Assembly: GCA_015680685.1 (NCBI GenBank)
Contig: MNCI01009669.1
Location: 208,931 to 272,930 of the forward strand
Reading direction: 5' to 3'
Length of the DNA: 64,000 nt
Origin: Gnetum montanum
Taxonomy: Eukaryota; Streptophyta; Gnetopsida; Gnetales; Gnetaceae
Position 1 is the first letter of the stretch; each line of letters opens with the position of its first letter. Both the position numbers and the translations under genes were made by a program. The notes under the pieces were generated by a model. That model was given only the letters and a program-made list of their open reading frames with translations, did no database searches and was not told the DNA's origin. Positions 1 to 11,989 of the stretch are shown piece after piece.

Positions 1-1590
1 AAACACTCATCCATGAGTTCAATCATGAGGGAGATACTTTATCTTAAGCCAAGAATTAATAAATTCTTTTCAATTTTTTATTTTACAATTTCTTTTTACT
101 TTTAGTATTTGTTGAAATAGTTTTTCCCATTCTTTTGTACTTTTCACTTTCTTTAATATTTTCATTTCTTAAATCTTTAATATTCTTTGACATGTTTTTT
201 AATTCTTTAACATTTGTCATTCTTTACATATTTTTCCAATTTTTACTATCTTTTTCATATTTCTTTTCATTTTCTTTGTAAATAACTTTGATCATTAATA
301 AAACACATTATGAATAAGGAAAGATGTAGCCTAATAACGTGAAGATTTATCTATGTTATCAAGTCATAAGGGATTGATTATTCGAATAGTGAGCTCACAC
401 CATCCATCTATCCATTTCATTAATAAAAGGTTTTTACCATGCCCATAATGATATTCTTTTCCATCATACAACTAAGAATAAACTTGTGATCATTATCCCT
501 GGACCAAAAAGTAAAGAACCAAGTGGGAATGTAAAGGGTATGACATTAAGGAGATTTGTGGAATCTCTTGGATTACTTTTGTGAGTTCTATAATGTTGCT
601 AAGGTTGTGTTATATCCTTGTAGATCTAATGAAAAATGGAAGTAAGAGTAAAATAATTTCTACCTTACCATGTCACTAGAAAGACATGTTGCCCATGCCT
701 TAAGGTAGTTCTCTAGTAAGGTTGACATAGATGAAAACAAAAGAGCATAGAAAAAATTTTGAGGATCCCACTGGAATGGCATGTTACCCATGCCTAAAGA
801 TAGGTAACTTCTTAGAAATATAAAAAATAAATAAGTGCCATGAATAAACTCCTTCCTTGGATAATACACTAAGTGAAGATTCTCCTTGCAATAATGGTAT
901 TCTTATAGTTGTAATTCTAAGAGATGAGACAATGCGATGTCACTGGAATGTGGTCTAGACTTGGTTTGAATCTTGGATAGAAAGGCTACTAATTACTTTA
1001 ACCATTAATAAAACACATAAGAATTCATTATGCGTATGGTAAGATATCTCACGTCCTAATTTTTGCAATCCCTTCTAAAGTCCATTTCATCTCACTATAG
1101 GAATAGTCATAACTTGTGATTTTGTATAACATAGTGCAATTTTTCCAATTTGGTGGTACTAATATGTGTGTTTTGCTAAATAGGTATGTGTTACATTCAA
1201 CTCCTTAAGTGCCTATGAACACTTCTAGACATGATTATACAAGGGCATTAAGGGTTGAAGCTTGCTTTGGGGAGGATCCACTTGTATAACTATTGTATCT
1301 TATACCTACAAAGCTATTCCACATCATCTTGAACCATTAACAAACATTAATAAAAATTCACATATCATTCAAATTATCCATTCTACCAACATGAATTCAT
1401 TACCCATCTTATCCATCTTATCAACCCTTCATGGACTTTCATAGCTCAAGATTTCTTCTTTATGAACCTTCAATGATAAATTCTTAAAAAATGTGCATAT
1501 ATTGATAGCCTAGACTCTTTGAATAAGCTTAAACCTTCTAACCATTCAAAGAGAATCATTTTTATATTGTCAAAACTTCATGAAAAATGA
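1..1590 (+). other. Non-coding 3' region of copy 1
   Basis: No convincing coding sequence. Positions 21-36 resemble the TCATGGGGGAGATGG motif found directly after pol in A, B and F, so the coding part of this element probably ends at about position 1. A T-rich stretch follows (60-290). Positions 640-800 hold two versions of a GACATGTT(A/G)CCCATGCC motif that also occurs near 33100 and 62550. Positions 1190-1290 match 48690-48790 in element E and 33540-33590 in B. Confidence 0.6.
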
Positions 1591-1596
1591 AAATTT

Positions 1597-1680
1597 TTGG
1601 CCTCCGATATTGGGTCCACCCTGATATTGGATCCCTAATGTTGGATCCTTGATATTGGATCACACAAAAACTATATATAG
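1597..1680 (+). promoter_or_regulatory. Internal promoter-like block before accessory ORF (copy 1)
   Basis: A cluster of degenerate GATATTGG/GATATTGGATC units ends in CTATATATAG (1671-1680). The same arrangement, less decayed, is at 49099-49177 in element E. It mimics the LTR U3 layout of GATATC array followed by a TATA box. The promoter function is inferred from that layout and from its position ahead of the accessory ORF. Confidence 0.5.
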
Positions 1681-2133
1681 GCATACACTTAGCCAAATGT
1701 TTCATCATTCTTCATTTGAGATCCTCTGAGCTTTGACCTCCTAGCTTTTCCAAGCCATATCTTGCATGTTATTGCTCCAATTTTCATGATTTTCGAATCT
1801 ATTTGATCTCTGAGTGGTCATCTTAGTCATGGGAAGGTGCTAGTGAGGAAAATTTGAGCCATTTTTCAAATCAATCATATTAACACTAGAACACTTAAAT
1901 AATGCTCTTAAGGAACCCTAACCATCATTACAATCCATCAATATGAACAAAATAGATAACTGTAAAGGGTTATAAGAAAATCAACACTTATGAGATAACT
2001 TTTTGAAAATTTTCTAACTCTACAATCATAATAAATTAAGAACTTAATGTAACTAAGGGTATGAGTAAGGTATGGAATCATTAGGAATATATTAGAATAC
2101 CTTAGTAATTTCAAACCCTTGAATGATTATAGA

Positions 2134-4846
2134 TGGTCCCAAAGAGAGGAGCATAAGGAGAACCCTCACAAGGTGCAAGCAAATAACCAAGAGGCTAAGG
2201 TAGAGGCTGAACTAGAGGACATGAACTAGAACATGTGGAGTAGGAAGCCCAATCCTTCAGTATTCATCAAGAAACACCTGCTACTGGGTAGTTGGCCTAA
2301 GGAGAGGCAAAGGAGTTACAAGTGCAAGGAAAATGCCTCATGTTATCATAGATTACCTCTAAGTTATCTAAGAGAACTTCATCTTGACCATAGTCATTAT
2401 GGAGATGAACTTTGGCCCATTCACAAAGTTTACTTTAGAAGCAGTAAAGACATAAGGCATTACCACTATGGCCTATTCTATCTGATAGTGGTGAATGTTA
2501 TGTTGGGAAAACCTATCAGTTTTGGCACAATAAGGAAGAGGACACCATAGTCAACATTGGAGGAGTCTCAGTCTCATGCTCAATTAAGGCGATAATAGAA
2601 GCTCTTAACATACCCAATGAAGGGGTGAAAATAGCAAATTTGTTTACAAGATCAGATGCTGAAATGAAGAAATAATGGCTAAAATGGACATATGACAAGG
2701 AATAAAAAGATACAATGAGTTAACTTTGGAGGAACAAATCTATTTTAAAATTGGCATGTACCACTTGTTCCCAACCAAAAGACTAAACAGGTTGTCCACC
2801 TATGTAGCTAGAGAAAGTGTGATCCTAATGGAAAAATACAATGTTGATATTGCAAAACTCTACTTTATGGAGATTAAAAGGCAATTTGAAGAAAAGAAGG
2901 TAGGAAAGCCAACACTTCTATTTCCTTTCCTTATCAAGAAGTTGTGCAAGTGAGCTAGAATCCTTGGGTACATAAATGATGTTCCTAGGAGGGTCCAGAA
3001 TGCTTCATATATTGAGTTGCTCAAACTAGCACCACCCAGAAGGACTAGGATGAGGAACAATAAGAAGAATAACAACAGGAGCAACAATAGTAGCAACAAC
3101 AACAACAAGAACAACAACAGTAATAAGTTCCACCACTATTGCCACAGGACTATAGATCATTAATGAGTCATATGTAATAGATTTTAGAGACCATTAGCTG
3201 GGAATAAGGAAGAAAGCTAACCTTTGTAGAGTTATATACAATGTCATACAATCCACAACTTTTGCTAATCCTATGAGTAGATAGATCTTAATGTAGTCAG
3301 GAGGAGGGGATCAATGCTCTCAATAGATCTTTGGAAATACTACATCATTCCAAATGCTATTAGAGATTGGAAAAGGTACCACAGTTGTGGTAATGCAGCA
3401 CTAGGATGTAGCATGAGTAGTAGAGGTGATCATTGATCATATCAAAGAGTTCTTCAATGTACCTATTATGCTACTAGTAGATCTAACTGGAGTTAAATAT
3501 GCTCAAATGTTAGTTGAAACCTCAATGACTCCTGCTAACCATGAAGATGTGCTCAATCAACTACTACAAACTAGAAAAGTAATGACAACACTTTTCAACA
3601 TTTGAAGTGATATCACTGTAGTGCAGTAAGAATTGATTCCTACCAAAGAAAAAATGGTCATGAAAAGGCTAGGCAGAGCATGCAAAAGTTGAAATTCTAA
3701 AATTACAAGAAGAGGTTGCAACCATGAGGTTGAACATAGATACCTAACTTAATTATTACACTTGACTGGATGGAACAATTCAGGATAGAGCTAATAAACC
3801 AGCTAATTGAGTAGAATAAGCAAATAGAAAATGAGAGGAGAAAGTGGTGTGAAGTGCCTTAGTAGTAAGAGCCCAAATATATGCACATGTTAAGGCACTT
3901 GTGCCAACCCAAGAAGAAAACAAACAACTCATTGTAGAGAATATGTAGTTGACCATTATGGACAAAAGAATATCCTAGAAGAAAGCATCCATCAGTTAAG
4001 AGAACTAGTGAGGGTCGACCAAGACATGAGTCACCTTGCATGAGAAAATAGAACCCTCTCAGTAAAGGAGGTATGTGCCATCTACCATAAATTAGCTATT
4101 GAAATTAGTGCATGGTAGAATGAGCCAAAGAAACATGAGAGACTCAAAGAACACTTCCGTGATCAAGTGGAAATGTATAAGAAAATCAATGAAAAGGAGA
4201 TCTAGATGACCAAAGCTAGAATAAGTTTCATATTAGCATAAAATCCTAATTAGTAGCCCCTCTTGAATAGCTATGTCCACATTCACTATGCAGAAGTAAA
4301 AGAAAAGAAAAACCTACGAATTGAGGATCTAAAAGAGTACATGGGGTTAGTTTACCTTTGTTAAGCTAACTTGATCATGTTAATAGTAGGGGGGCCCAAA
4401 AATAAAATGGAACAACAAGTAGCAGCCACATGACTTTTCATGAAAAGGATTTTATAGATTGTAAAGATGATTTACAAAAAATTTAGGTGGCAAACTCTGA
4501 ATTAGAAGCAGTAAAGGTTGGCTACCAAGGGTAAAAGGATGTATCAGTAAGCATGGCTAGGAGACTATTAGATTATCATGAATTAATAAAAAAGGATAGA
4601 GTTTTTGAAGAAGAGAGAAGGTAGTTCATAGCCTAATACATCAAGGCCAATCAGATGTTCTCGTAGCTACCATGCCCATGGGATGTATCCATTCCATCAC
4701 ACATTGCACAACAAGCATAGATGGTACATGACCTAAGAATGGAGGAAGAAAGGCTTTAGGTAGTCCAAAACACATATAAATTTTAGAAGCTTGATGACAA
4801 GGGAAAGTAATTGATGGAGGAGCCACCACCACTAGGAACTACCTAG
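2134..4846 (+). pseudogene. Accessory 3' ORF, Transposase_32-like domain plus coiled coil, broken (copy 1)
   Basis: This is a decayed copy of the accessory ORF in element E. Recognisable blocks are a YQFWHN motif near 2510, a GGVSVSCSIKAIIEALNIPN block near 2560 and a YFKIGMYHLFP block at about 2740. A LPFPxLIxxLC-type block (here FPFLIKKLCK) ends near 2950. This order resembles the putative plant transposon domain (Transposase_32, PF20167), judged by eye. The C-terminal half is charged and coiled-coil-like, and the ORF ends MEEPPPLGTT then stop at 4844-4846, matching E. It retains about 50 residues around 2560-2700 that E has lost. It also carries an Asn-rich insert (about 3056-3125), frameshifts near 2440 and many stops. 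Its function is unknown. Confidence 0.65.
3056..3125 (+). repeat. AAC-rich trinucleotide expansion
   Basis: An imperfect run of AAC/AAT/AGC triplets encodes an Asn-rich stretch in the accessory ORF frame. Element E has no comparable tract at the matching position, where it is Gln/Glu/Pro-rich instead, so the expansion is specific to this copy. The leucine-rich ORF on the opposite strand is its shadow. Confidence 0.7.
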
Positions 4847-5038
4847 GCTACATCAAGCTTCATCCAGATTTTATTTTTTGTTAAAATTTGTTATGTCATG
4901 TCTTCTATCATTTTTGTAATACAGCACTATGGCATAAAGAGTTAGTTAATTATGTAAATCTACCTTCCAAATTTTTTAAGGAACTCTATCTTCATTTTTT
5001 TTAACTTAAGGATGAATTTTTAGTTAGTTGTGGTGTTA
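4847..5038 (+). other. Spacer and degenerate polypurine tract before the copy 1 LTR
   Basis: Non-coding. It ends in AACTTAAGGATGAATTTTT followed by GTTGTGGTGTTA, a decayed version of the hairpin and GTCATGGGGGTA tract seen before the 3' LTRs of A, B and E. Confidence 0.5.
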
Positions 5039-5605
5039 TGATAAATTGGAATTGTTGTAGGCTACGATATCAGAGCCCATGCTATGACATCAGATATCCA
5101 ATATTGTGGGACACATGCCTACCTATAAATATGATACTTAGGTGCATGATTTGAGATACAATTTAGTCAACCTGTACTAAAACTCTTGCACTTTAATTTC
5201 ATAGCTTAGCAATAGAGTGAATGCTTGCAACATGGTGTTGAGTAGTTGTTTGGAATCTTTATTTAAGCAAAGTGTACTTGGGTACATTTCATGATGGAAA
5301 TAAAGATCGAGACTGCTTTTCATAATTGTAGATTCCATTTAGTTTTACTATTTCACTTAGCATAGTTTTTACTATTTTCTTAGCTTAATCATTTACATTA
5401 CCAAGTACTTTACTTTCCTTATTCATTGGTAAAGTAGAATGAGTACGACTAGTTTTGAGTATTTAAGTGTAATCTTTTGGTAACCTAGCAGTGGTTTCAC
5501 TTAATTTGCTTAGTAGTAAACTAACTTGGTAATATTAATAATGGTTACATGAGCCCAAGGCATGTACAACAAGCTAGGAATGAATACTCATCGCTCTAGG
5601 CTAGA

Positions 5606-6555
5606 TGATGAGTGGGGAGGTACCCCTACACTCAACCATATGAAATGAGCATAGCACGCGTGATTCGGTCGAACTCCACAGACTAAATGCCTACACGCCC
5701 TATGGAACAGTTGGGGTTAATCATTCATTGTCTTCCTAGACTTACTTGTTGTTGTCACGGTGTATGGTTAAGTAAGTCTGAGGTATATGATTTTTATGGT
5801 CTTTTCTGGTTTTTCTCCTATGCTATGAGGTGAAGGGTTGAGAAAGCTAACTAAATCTAACTAATGTCCTAAGTCTAAATTAACTAGCATTAGCATCCGT
5901 TCTGACTTACCGTACACACCTTGAACTATGCAACCGTGGCTACCAAATGCTAATCGTTACTGGGATTACCACACGTAACGCACGTGCTAAAAGTGGTTGT
6001 ACTGAGGCACTTAACTAGCCTAAACGTGATGAGCAGCCGATTCCTTGACGAGTCGTACACATCCGTAGATGCTCTAATCAAGTCGTACTCATCCCGCATT
6101 CTAGGAGTTGAGGGTGAGAGAGAATAATGACGATGAGTAGCCGATTCCTTGATTAGCCGTATACATTGGTCAATGCTTGTAATCAAGTCGTACTCATACA
6201 GTGCTAATGTAGGTAATAAATAACATGTAAGAAATAAAAAATAATAAATCTTATTCCATGCATTGCAAGGTTTATCCACAAAGCTCATCTTTATTGCTAT
6301 ACACAACTCGCGTTCAGGTACAAAGCTGCTCGAATAAAGATCCGTTCACTTGGGGACTCCTACTGCGGGCACATGGAAAATATTCTATCTCTGGAGTGAT
6401 CAAACTGCTAGAGTTTCCCTACTTTAAGCCTAGGATGGGAAATAAGGGGAGTGCCACCTCTTATTTATAGATTTGACGGTGGACCGCGATATCACGTACG
6501 TGACATCACAGGGGACGACGCGATATCGCGGCCCATGCGATATCGCGTCTCATCA
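5606..6555 (-). mobile_element. Solo LTR, Gypsy family, inside the copy 1 LTR
   Basis: A 950-bp LTR in minus orientation runs TGATGAG...CTCATCA and is flanked by a perfect 5-bp target duplication CTAGA (5601-5605 and 6556-6560). Read on the minus strand, U3 holds crisp palindromes (CGCGATATCGCG near 6516, TGCGATATCGCG near 6537). A TATAAATAAGAGG core follows. The absence of internal sequence indicates recombination between two LTRs. Its intact CpG palindromes suggest it is younger than the LTR it sits in. Confidence 0.92.
6028..6197 (-). repeat. Internal direct duplication in the solo LTR
   Basis: Units at 6028-6092 and 6132-6197 share a start GATGAG(C/T)AGCCGATTCCTTG and an end AATCAAGTCGTACTCAT, spaced 104 bp apart. 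The other LTRs of the family in this window have a single corresponding segment, so this is a local expansion. Confidence 0.75.
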
Positions 6556-6837
6556 CTAGAGTAGATTATTTTACTATTTTCCTTAAACTTAAAACTATTT
6601 TCATACTTTACCATCATAGCTAGGAGATATGGCCCACAAACATTAATATATCATACACCTCACTAAGAGCTAAACCATACACATAGATTATACTAGCTCT
6701 ACATGGGAAGACAACAATCTTGAACTTTAACTAATTACTAGCATATTCACATTGCCTCATCCATAGATTACGATCAGCCTATGTGTGAACAATCGTATCT
6801 TGTATGGTTGGGTATTGGACTACTTCATCCCTCATCA

Positions 6838-7269
6838 AAACTAAATAAAGTAATTCTAAAAATGGTCATAAAGAGGTTTAATGAGTAAATCCTCACTATG
6901 AACAGGGAAATTATCATAGATAAGTAACCTACAACCAAAATGATTTCATAAATATTATGAATCTTCATTGCACATGATTTCTAATTGACTGAAATTTCTA
7001 TGTTTTAGAGCTCTTTAGGTAACACTATATCAACTATTATTCAAAAAGAGGTATAATTAAGTATTCTTAAAATTATGGACAAATTATATTACTATGTTAT
7101 TTCATCTATAATTTCATAATTTCCTTAATTATTGAATAGAAAGTAGCTACCTTAGATTCATCTTATACATATTTGCAATACTCTAAAGTTCTAGACCAAG
7201 ATTTTGTAGAGCTACACTTTAGACAACAAATTGTAAAATCAATTATTTTTACAATAAGACCATTACCAG
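6838..7269. other. No recognisable feature
   Basis: AT-rich sequence between the copy 1 LTR and the 3' end of the minus-strand LINE. I see no coding potential and no repeat structure that I can assign. Confidence 0.5.
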
Positions 7270-7479
7270 GTCATGAAAGAAATATGAAATGAAATGAAGC
7301 TTTATTTCATTTAAAGACCCATAGGATATATTAGATAGATATTAAAACTAAAGGTAGACTCTACAAATTGACCAAGTACCAATGGGGGCATAACAAACAA
7401 ATCATTTAGGCTTTTTGTTGTAACATTATAATGCTATCTAAAATGGGTAGTCATAGCACAAGAAAGAAATACATGTAAC

Positions 7480-8290
7480 TCATATTTATGTGCTTTTGAT
7501 GCACAACCTACAAATGTATTTTTCTCAGGAGAGTTGAATCCATCTTTCAAATTTAATTCTAAGATGATTAGAACTTAAGCAAAGCTTGTTGATAACATTT
7601 TAATACTTAATAGGAATAGTAATTAAGAGATAGTAAGCTTCTACATCTACTTTATTAGATCAAATGTGATGTAAATAAAATTGCCTCTTGCCTTCCACAG
7701 TATCTCATATTTATGTTAAAACCTTTCATTTGTCTAGTTGGTGAATATACTTAGGATTTTGGTGCATGTTCTCCCAAGAGATATTTTATTTTTTCAATGA
7801 TTGCATCCCTTGAAAATACCGATCATAGTCTCATGAATTGTTAAGAATTGTCTTAGAGAATTTATCTTGCTTTGAGATATGCAATCTATGAGTGTATGTA
7901 ATGAATTGACATAAGGCTTCTACTTCTAAAGGTAATAAATCACATTCACATAATAACATTGAATAAGGTGTTTGCATCTTCACCTTTAACTCATTGAGAA
8001 GAAAAGTTCTTTTTGAACTTTTTAAATATATTTTCAGAGTTTAGCATTGAGTCCAGGTACCCAAACAACACATCCATATAATGCAATAGGAGAAATGATA
8101 GTTTGAAAAATTTATTTTTTTGATCTTTTAAGCCTAGAGATCTAAATTTTTGCACTAGTTTTAAAAAGCATACAAAGCCTTGAAACCTCTTGCTATTTGT
8201 TTTTTAGTGCACTTATTTAACATGTAATTGTTCATATAAATGAGACACAAATATTTAAAAGAATCTAGTAATTGCATATTGGTACCTTCA
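7480..8290 (-). pseudogene. LINE C-terminal region
   Basis: Downstream of the RT the minus strand reads motifs such as TPYSMLLCECDLLPLEVEAL, then KQDKFSKTILNNS and MHQNPKYIHQL. A Cys-rich end (ICRLC) lies near 7510. Many LINEs have a comparable conserved block between RT and 3' end, and a Cys-containing terminal motif. Frameshifts and stops are frequent, so nothing here is translatable. Confidence 0.5.
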
Positions 8291-9200
8291 AAATGGAAGT
8301 TATATAGTTATTTTTTGTATCATAGATCATCAATTTGGTTTTATCTACTTTCACTTGAAGTCCAAATGAATAATAATGATTTTCTAAAACTTGTAACATA
8401 TTTTGCATACCTTCTATAGTAGTGGAGATCAAGGAAGCATCATCTACATATAAAAGAAGATTACTACTTGGGATCCAATTTTGATAACATGACTATCTTG
8501 TTCATTTCACAATCATTCTTGCATTTCATCAATAAAGATAGCAAAGAGAGTTGGAGAGAGTGGACAAGCTTGCTTAACTACAATTTTCCTCTACAATTAA
8601 AATTTTTCCTTTGAATTTTTGTTTGTAATTTCAATAGTCACTTCTTCATACAATCTTTGAATTGTTGCAATCAAATTTGAAGGAAGTCTAATTTTATACA
8701 AGTGCAACCATAGTTTTGTATGGATTACTGAATCATATGCTTTTGCAAAATAAAAAAAGAAAAAAACAAATAAAAACTTTTTTATGAGACATTTGTGCAA
8801 ACTCCATGTAGTGTCTAAGAGTAACTAAGTAATCAATAGTAGAGTGATTATCTAAAACATGCTTAACATCTTATCCTGATTTGGTTACCTTTAGCCCAAG
8901 AATTGATTCTCATTTCTAGCAAAGTGCCCAGCAACTTAGCAAAGATATTACTCATAAAAATCATTTGATAATTATTCAAATTATTTTATCCCCATTTTCC
9001 AATGTTGATTTAATCCTTGCTCCATTTCTAAATTTAATTTGTGATAAATTTCTCTATGAATAGCAAATCATGTCCACTTTAGTCATTCTACATATAAATC
9101 ATTTGAAGCTATAGCTTTGCTAGATGTTAGCTTTTTAATATTCTTTGTGGCTTTCTCAAGAGTAAATTGGAGAGGTTCTTGCTATAGTAGTAGAATTATC
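8290..9200 (-). pseudogene. LINE reverse transcriptase fragment
   Basis: Reverse transcriptase would copy the element RNA at the chromosomal nick. Seen on the minus strand: ATKNIKKLTSSKAIASNDL (about 9080-9165) fits the early RT block with GKAxGxD. FAKAYDSVIHTKLWLHLYKI with IATIQRLYEEVTIEI (8600-8760) fits the motif A region. NLLLYVDDASLIS (YVDD codons at 8439-8450) is the catalytic motif C, followed by LQVKVDKTKLMI (motif D). The family relationship is clear, but the frame breaks repeatedly. Confidence 0.8.
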
Positions 9201-9689
9201 ATCATCTCTTGAAATATCTTATTGTAAAATGAGAAAATATCTTAAAAAAAGAAAATTAAATGATAAAGAGGATTTATAATGAAAACATTACTAAAACCAC
9301 CTAGGTTTCTTTTTAATGGTGTAAGAAAAATATTTCTATTATTCCCTAATAAATTTCATTTTCTTGGTTCTAATCAAGCATTTATATGGCTTAACTAAAA
9401 TTTTTTTATAACTCTTATTTGCATTCTTAATATTCTACCTAGTGTGCATACAACCCTTATCAAATCAAGTCTTTTAAGCACCTTGTTATTATGAATGCAT
9501 ACCTTGCTTAGTTGTTATAAGTAAAACCTATTCATGCTCTTTATGTTATCTTTTAAGAGTCCATTTGTTATGTGTTGCATTCACATATTTTTTCTTGATT
9601 ATTGGGGTGAGTCTATAATGATATTTTTTTCTATTCTTATTTTTTGTTGTCTAAGAAACAAGTGGAATTTGTAATAAAAATTCAACATG

Positions 9690-10220
9690 ATGATGGTAAG
9701 ACTCCACTAAATATTCTCTAACTTCCAACTATTTAATAAAATCAATATCTTCATAAGAACATAAAATCAAATCTATGTAAAAGTTATCTTTAGGTCCTAT
9801 GAAAGTAAATGATGAAGATTGAGAAAATCTAGCAAGTCCATTGCAAATTAAAAGATCAAAAATTTTTGTCCATTCTAATAGTTGGTCCATCTTATTAATA
9901 TTGCCATTTGCAGAATGTCGGGTCTAGTTGTGATCTTGAATAATGTTTAAACTACCAACATCATAGTACCATTAAATAATTTTTTTTGTGAACCTATACA
10001 AATAAATACTAAGCCTTTTGTTGTAAATTATATAATATCTCTTCCTAAGAATTGAAAAGGATGATCATGACACAACTCTATAGAATGATACAATGTAGCA
10101 TCTTTAGGAGAAAAATAACATATTGCAATAAAAGCACAACCATGCTGACATAATATTTTTAGCCAACCATATTGTTTATTATCATCAATTCTTTCTAAAA
10201 CATATAATTTTAAGAGATTT
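9690..10220 (-). pseudogene. LINE AP-type endonuclease fragment
   Basis: This would nick target DNA for target-primed reverse transcription. The minus strand reads YGWLKILCQHGCAFIAICYF then SPKDATLYH (10060-10180). Further on it reads LICNGLARFSQSSSFTFIGP and IDLILCSYEDIDFI (9730-9860), ending LVESYHHHVEF, where families usually have a Ser-Asp-His motif. Asp is replaced by Tyr, so this copy would be catalytically dead even without its stops. The Asn-Ala-Arg core motif is not recognisable. Confidence 0.65.
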
Positions 10221-10489
10221 CCTCATTAATATTACAATGCCCCCAAAAGATTTATCTCTTTGTCCTACTCTTGTATTTCTACAACAAATTTAACAAATTC
10301 AAGAACTACAAAATCTATAGAACTAATGTATTTCAAATTTTTAACAAAACCAAAAATATTAAAGCAATCAAAGAAGCTAATACTATTCAAAGAAAAAATT
10401 TATTTGCAGTTCCACCATCAATGTTAAGAAATACATACCTTAAAGAGCCTATATGTTTTTTGAATAATTCTTGGAATATTGCTTATTTG

Positions 10490-11290
10490 TAATGACTACC
10501 ACATTGCTAGCATTTAGGTATGCTACAAAATCCTATTCATGAGTTTCCTTCACCTTTTACATTATTAAGTCCTTTATGCAAGTTCCTTTCAAGTAAGATC
10601 CTCATTTATCCAAATGTTTTTCTCATTCACAATTTGCTTCATATGGCTTTCATGTCTCCAAACATGTAATCTATCTTCTATGTCATGAAACTTAACAATT
10701 ACATGTCAAGTATTTTTATGTTATTCACCTAGAATCCTGAAAAATTTATGAATTTTTTAGAGAAATTATATGCATATCATCTATAAATTTTTTAACATTC
10801 TTAGATAAAGTTTCTTCTATTTCATCCTATGTCTTTAGGATACCTATAAAATGATTTTTTTTTGTTTTGTCCTTTTTTCATTTGTCTCTTTAAAGCTTCT
10901 ATTATTTTAGATTTTATTTTTGTCTTTGTTCCTACAAGTTTAGGTTCATTTTTATTTTCCTTCACATTGGTGTGAAGTTCTGCTAATTTCAGCAAAATCT
11001 ATTATTATCCTTTAGAGCAACACTAGTATCCTATTTTCTCTCAATCTTCTCTTCAAGGGTTGATACCCTTTGAAGAATTTCTTTGTTTTGTTCATGGCTT
11101 TCATCCAACAATTCAATTTTTCTAATTATATACTTCCATGGTACAACAGAAAGTTCTTTGAGAGGAGTTACATTTATAGATTTTTTTGTGTACCTTGTGA
11201 TGATGCCATGAAAAAATTTCCAAATTTCTTTAATAGATGGCTTAATCTCTTTGGTAACAAATCCACATGCATAAAATATCAATCAATCTA
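10490..11290 (-). pseudogene. LINE ORF1-like RNA-binding protein fragment
   Basis: The minus strand has an 83-codon open stretch at 11031-11282 with a heptad-like end (LLDESHEQNKEILQRVSTLE). Downstream it reads HVIVKFHDIEDRLHVWRHE and NIWINEDLT (10560-10700). The pattern of a coiled coil, then a KF-D block, then an INEDL block recalls L1 ORF1 (Transposase_22). In LINEs this protein binds element RNA. The assignment is by motif pattern only. Confidence 0.5.
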
Positions 11291-11989
11291 GCTTGCCTCT
11301 TCCTACCCTTCCTACTATTAAATCGATGTTAAAATCCTTGTGGTAGAAATTGTTAATGCTAAAACCCTTATTGCCAAACTCCTTACTATCTCATATTAAA
11401 GTTGAAACCCTTGCCATTAAAGTCCTTACTAGATAAAATATTAATTAATTTGGGTTAGCTCTAACTATCCTTGATCCATACCTGATTTCTAGATTATTAC
11501 ACAACTTACTAGCTTAACACATTCTCATGAATGATTTATTCAAAATCACTATTGAAAATATAACAACGCTTCAACAAAGATATATGAATGAAAGAACAAA
11601 GGAAGAAATTAGTACAATATTAAAGATTCAAAACAACCCTATAAAAGTATCATTAGCAATAATTTCTAAAAATGAGGTATTGAAAATAACTTTAAAAAAC
11701 ACAATATTACAACATCAATTATTTTTATTATATTAATACTAACTACCATATTTTCCTATATAGGAATTACATCCAAAAGCACATCCATTGTACTTAAAAA
11801 AAACTGTTATTGTTACAAAGTATTACATAAATTCATATTATGTTAGAGGGAATTTGGAAATGGAATTCAACTAAATAAAGTATATGTTTAAAAAAATTCA
11901 AAAATTTTTGGTCAATAGCACAAGTTTGAAATGGAAGGTAGGGAGGCGAAGATGGTGTTGTTTGTAGTAATGTTAGTATGGTCTAAAGT
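11291..11989. other. No recognisable feature
   Basis: AT-rich spacer between the two LINEs. A 69-codon plus-strand open stretch at 11527-11736 has no recognisable domain and no neighbours that would support it. It may include the 5' end of the minus-strand LINE. Confidence 0.4.

Larger units (their letters stand above)
1..6837 (+). mobile_element. Ty3/Gypsy element (copy 1), 3' part
   Basis: This is the right-hand part of an LTR retrotransposon whose 5' half lies left of the window. In order it holds the post-coding polypurine-like motif (21-36), a T-rich non-coding stretch, an internal promoter-like block, a broken accessory ORF and a 3' LTR ending in CTCATCA at 6837. The same order occurs in element E (47978-52837), and the accessory ORFs align well in translation. 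Family membership rests on LTR ends, the U3 layout and this collinearity. No pol is visible, but it could lie off the left edge. The 3' LTR is split by a solo LTR at 5606-6555. Confidence 0.8.
5039..6837 (+). repeat. 3' LTR of copy 1, split by a solo LTR
   Basis: The LTR consists of 5039-5605 and 6561-6837, about 844 bp in all. It starts TGATAAATT (family consensus TGATGAGTT) and ends CTCATCA. U3 has degenerate GATATC units at 5069-5105. The two TTGGTAA-type U5 motifs and the terminal TATGGTTGG...CATCCCTCATCA stretch match the other LTRs of the family. Confidence 0.8.
7270..11290 (-). mobile_element. Decayed LINE (not the usual plant L1 type)
   Basis: Minus-strand translation gives, in order, an ORF1-like RNA-binding part, an AP-type endonuclease, a reverse transcriptase and a C-terminal Cys-containing tail, all broken by stops and frameshifts. 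The likely 3' end is near 7270-7310, where the minus strand reads TTTAAATGAAATAAAG then an AT-rich tail. The RT motif AYDSVIHTKLW and the ILCSYED/SYHHH end of the endonuclease differ from the plus-strand L1 at 14867. I cannot place the clade with confidence; an RTE- or CR1/Jockey-like origin is possible. Confidence 0.7.

Noticed and set aside
2860-3117. Poly-leucine protein on the minus strand
   Set aside because: Shadow of the AAC-rich tract in the accessory ORF on the plus strand.
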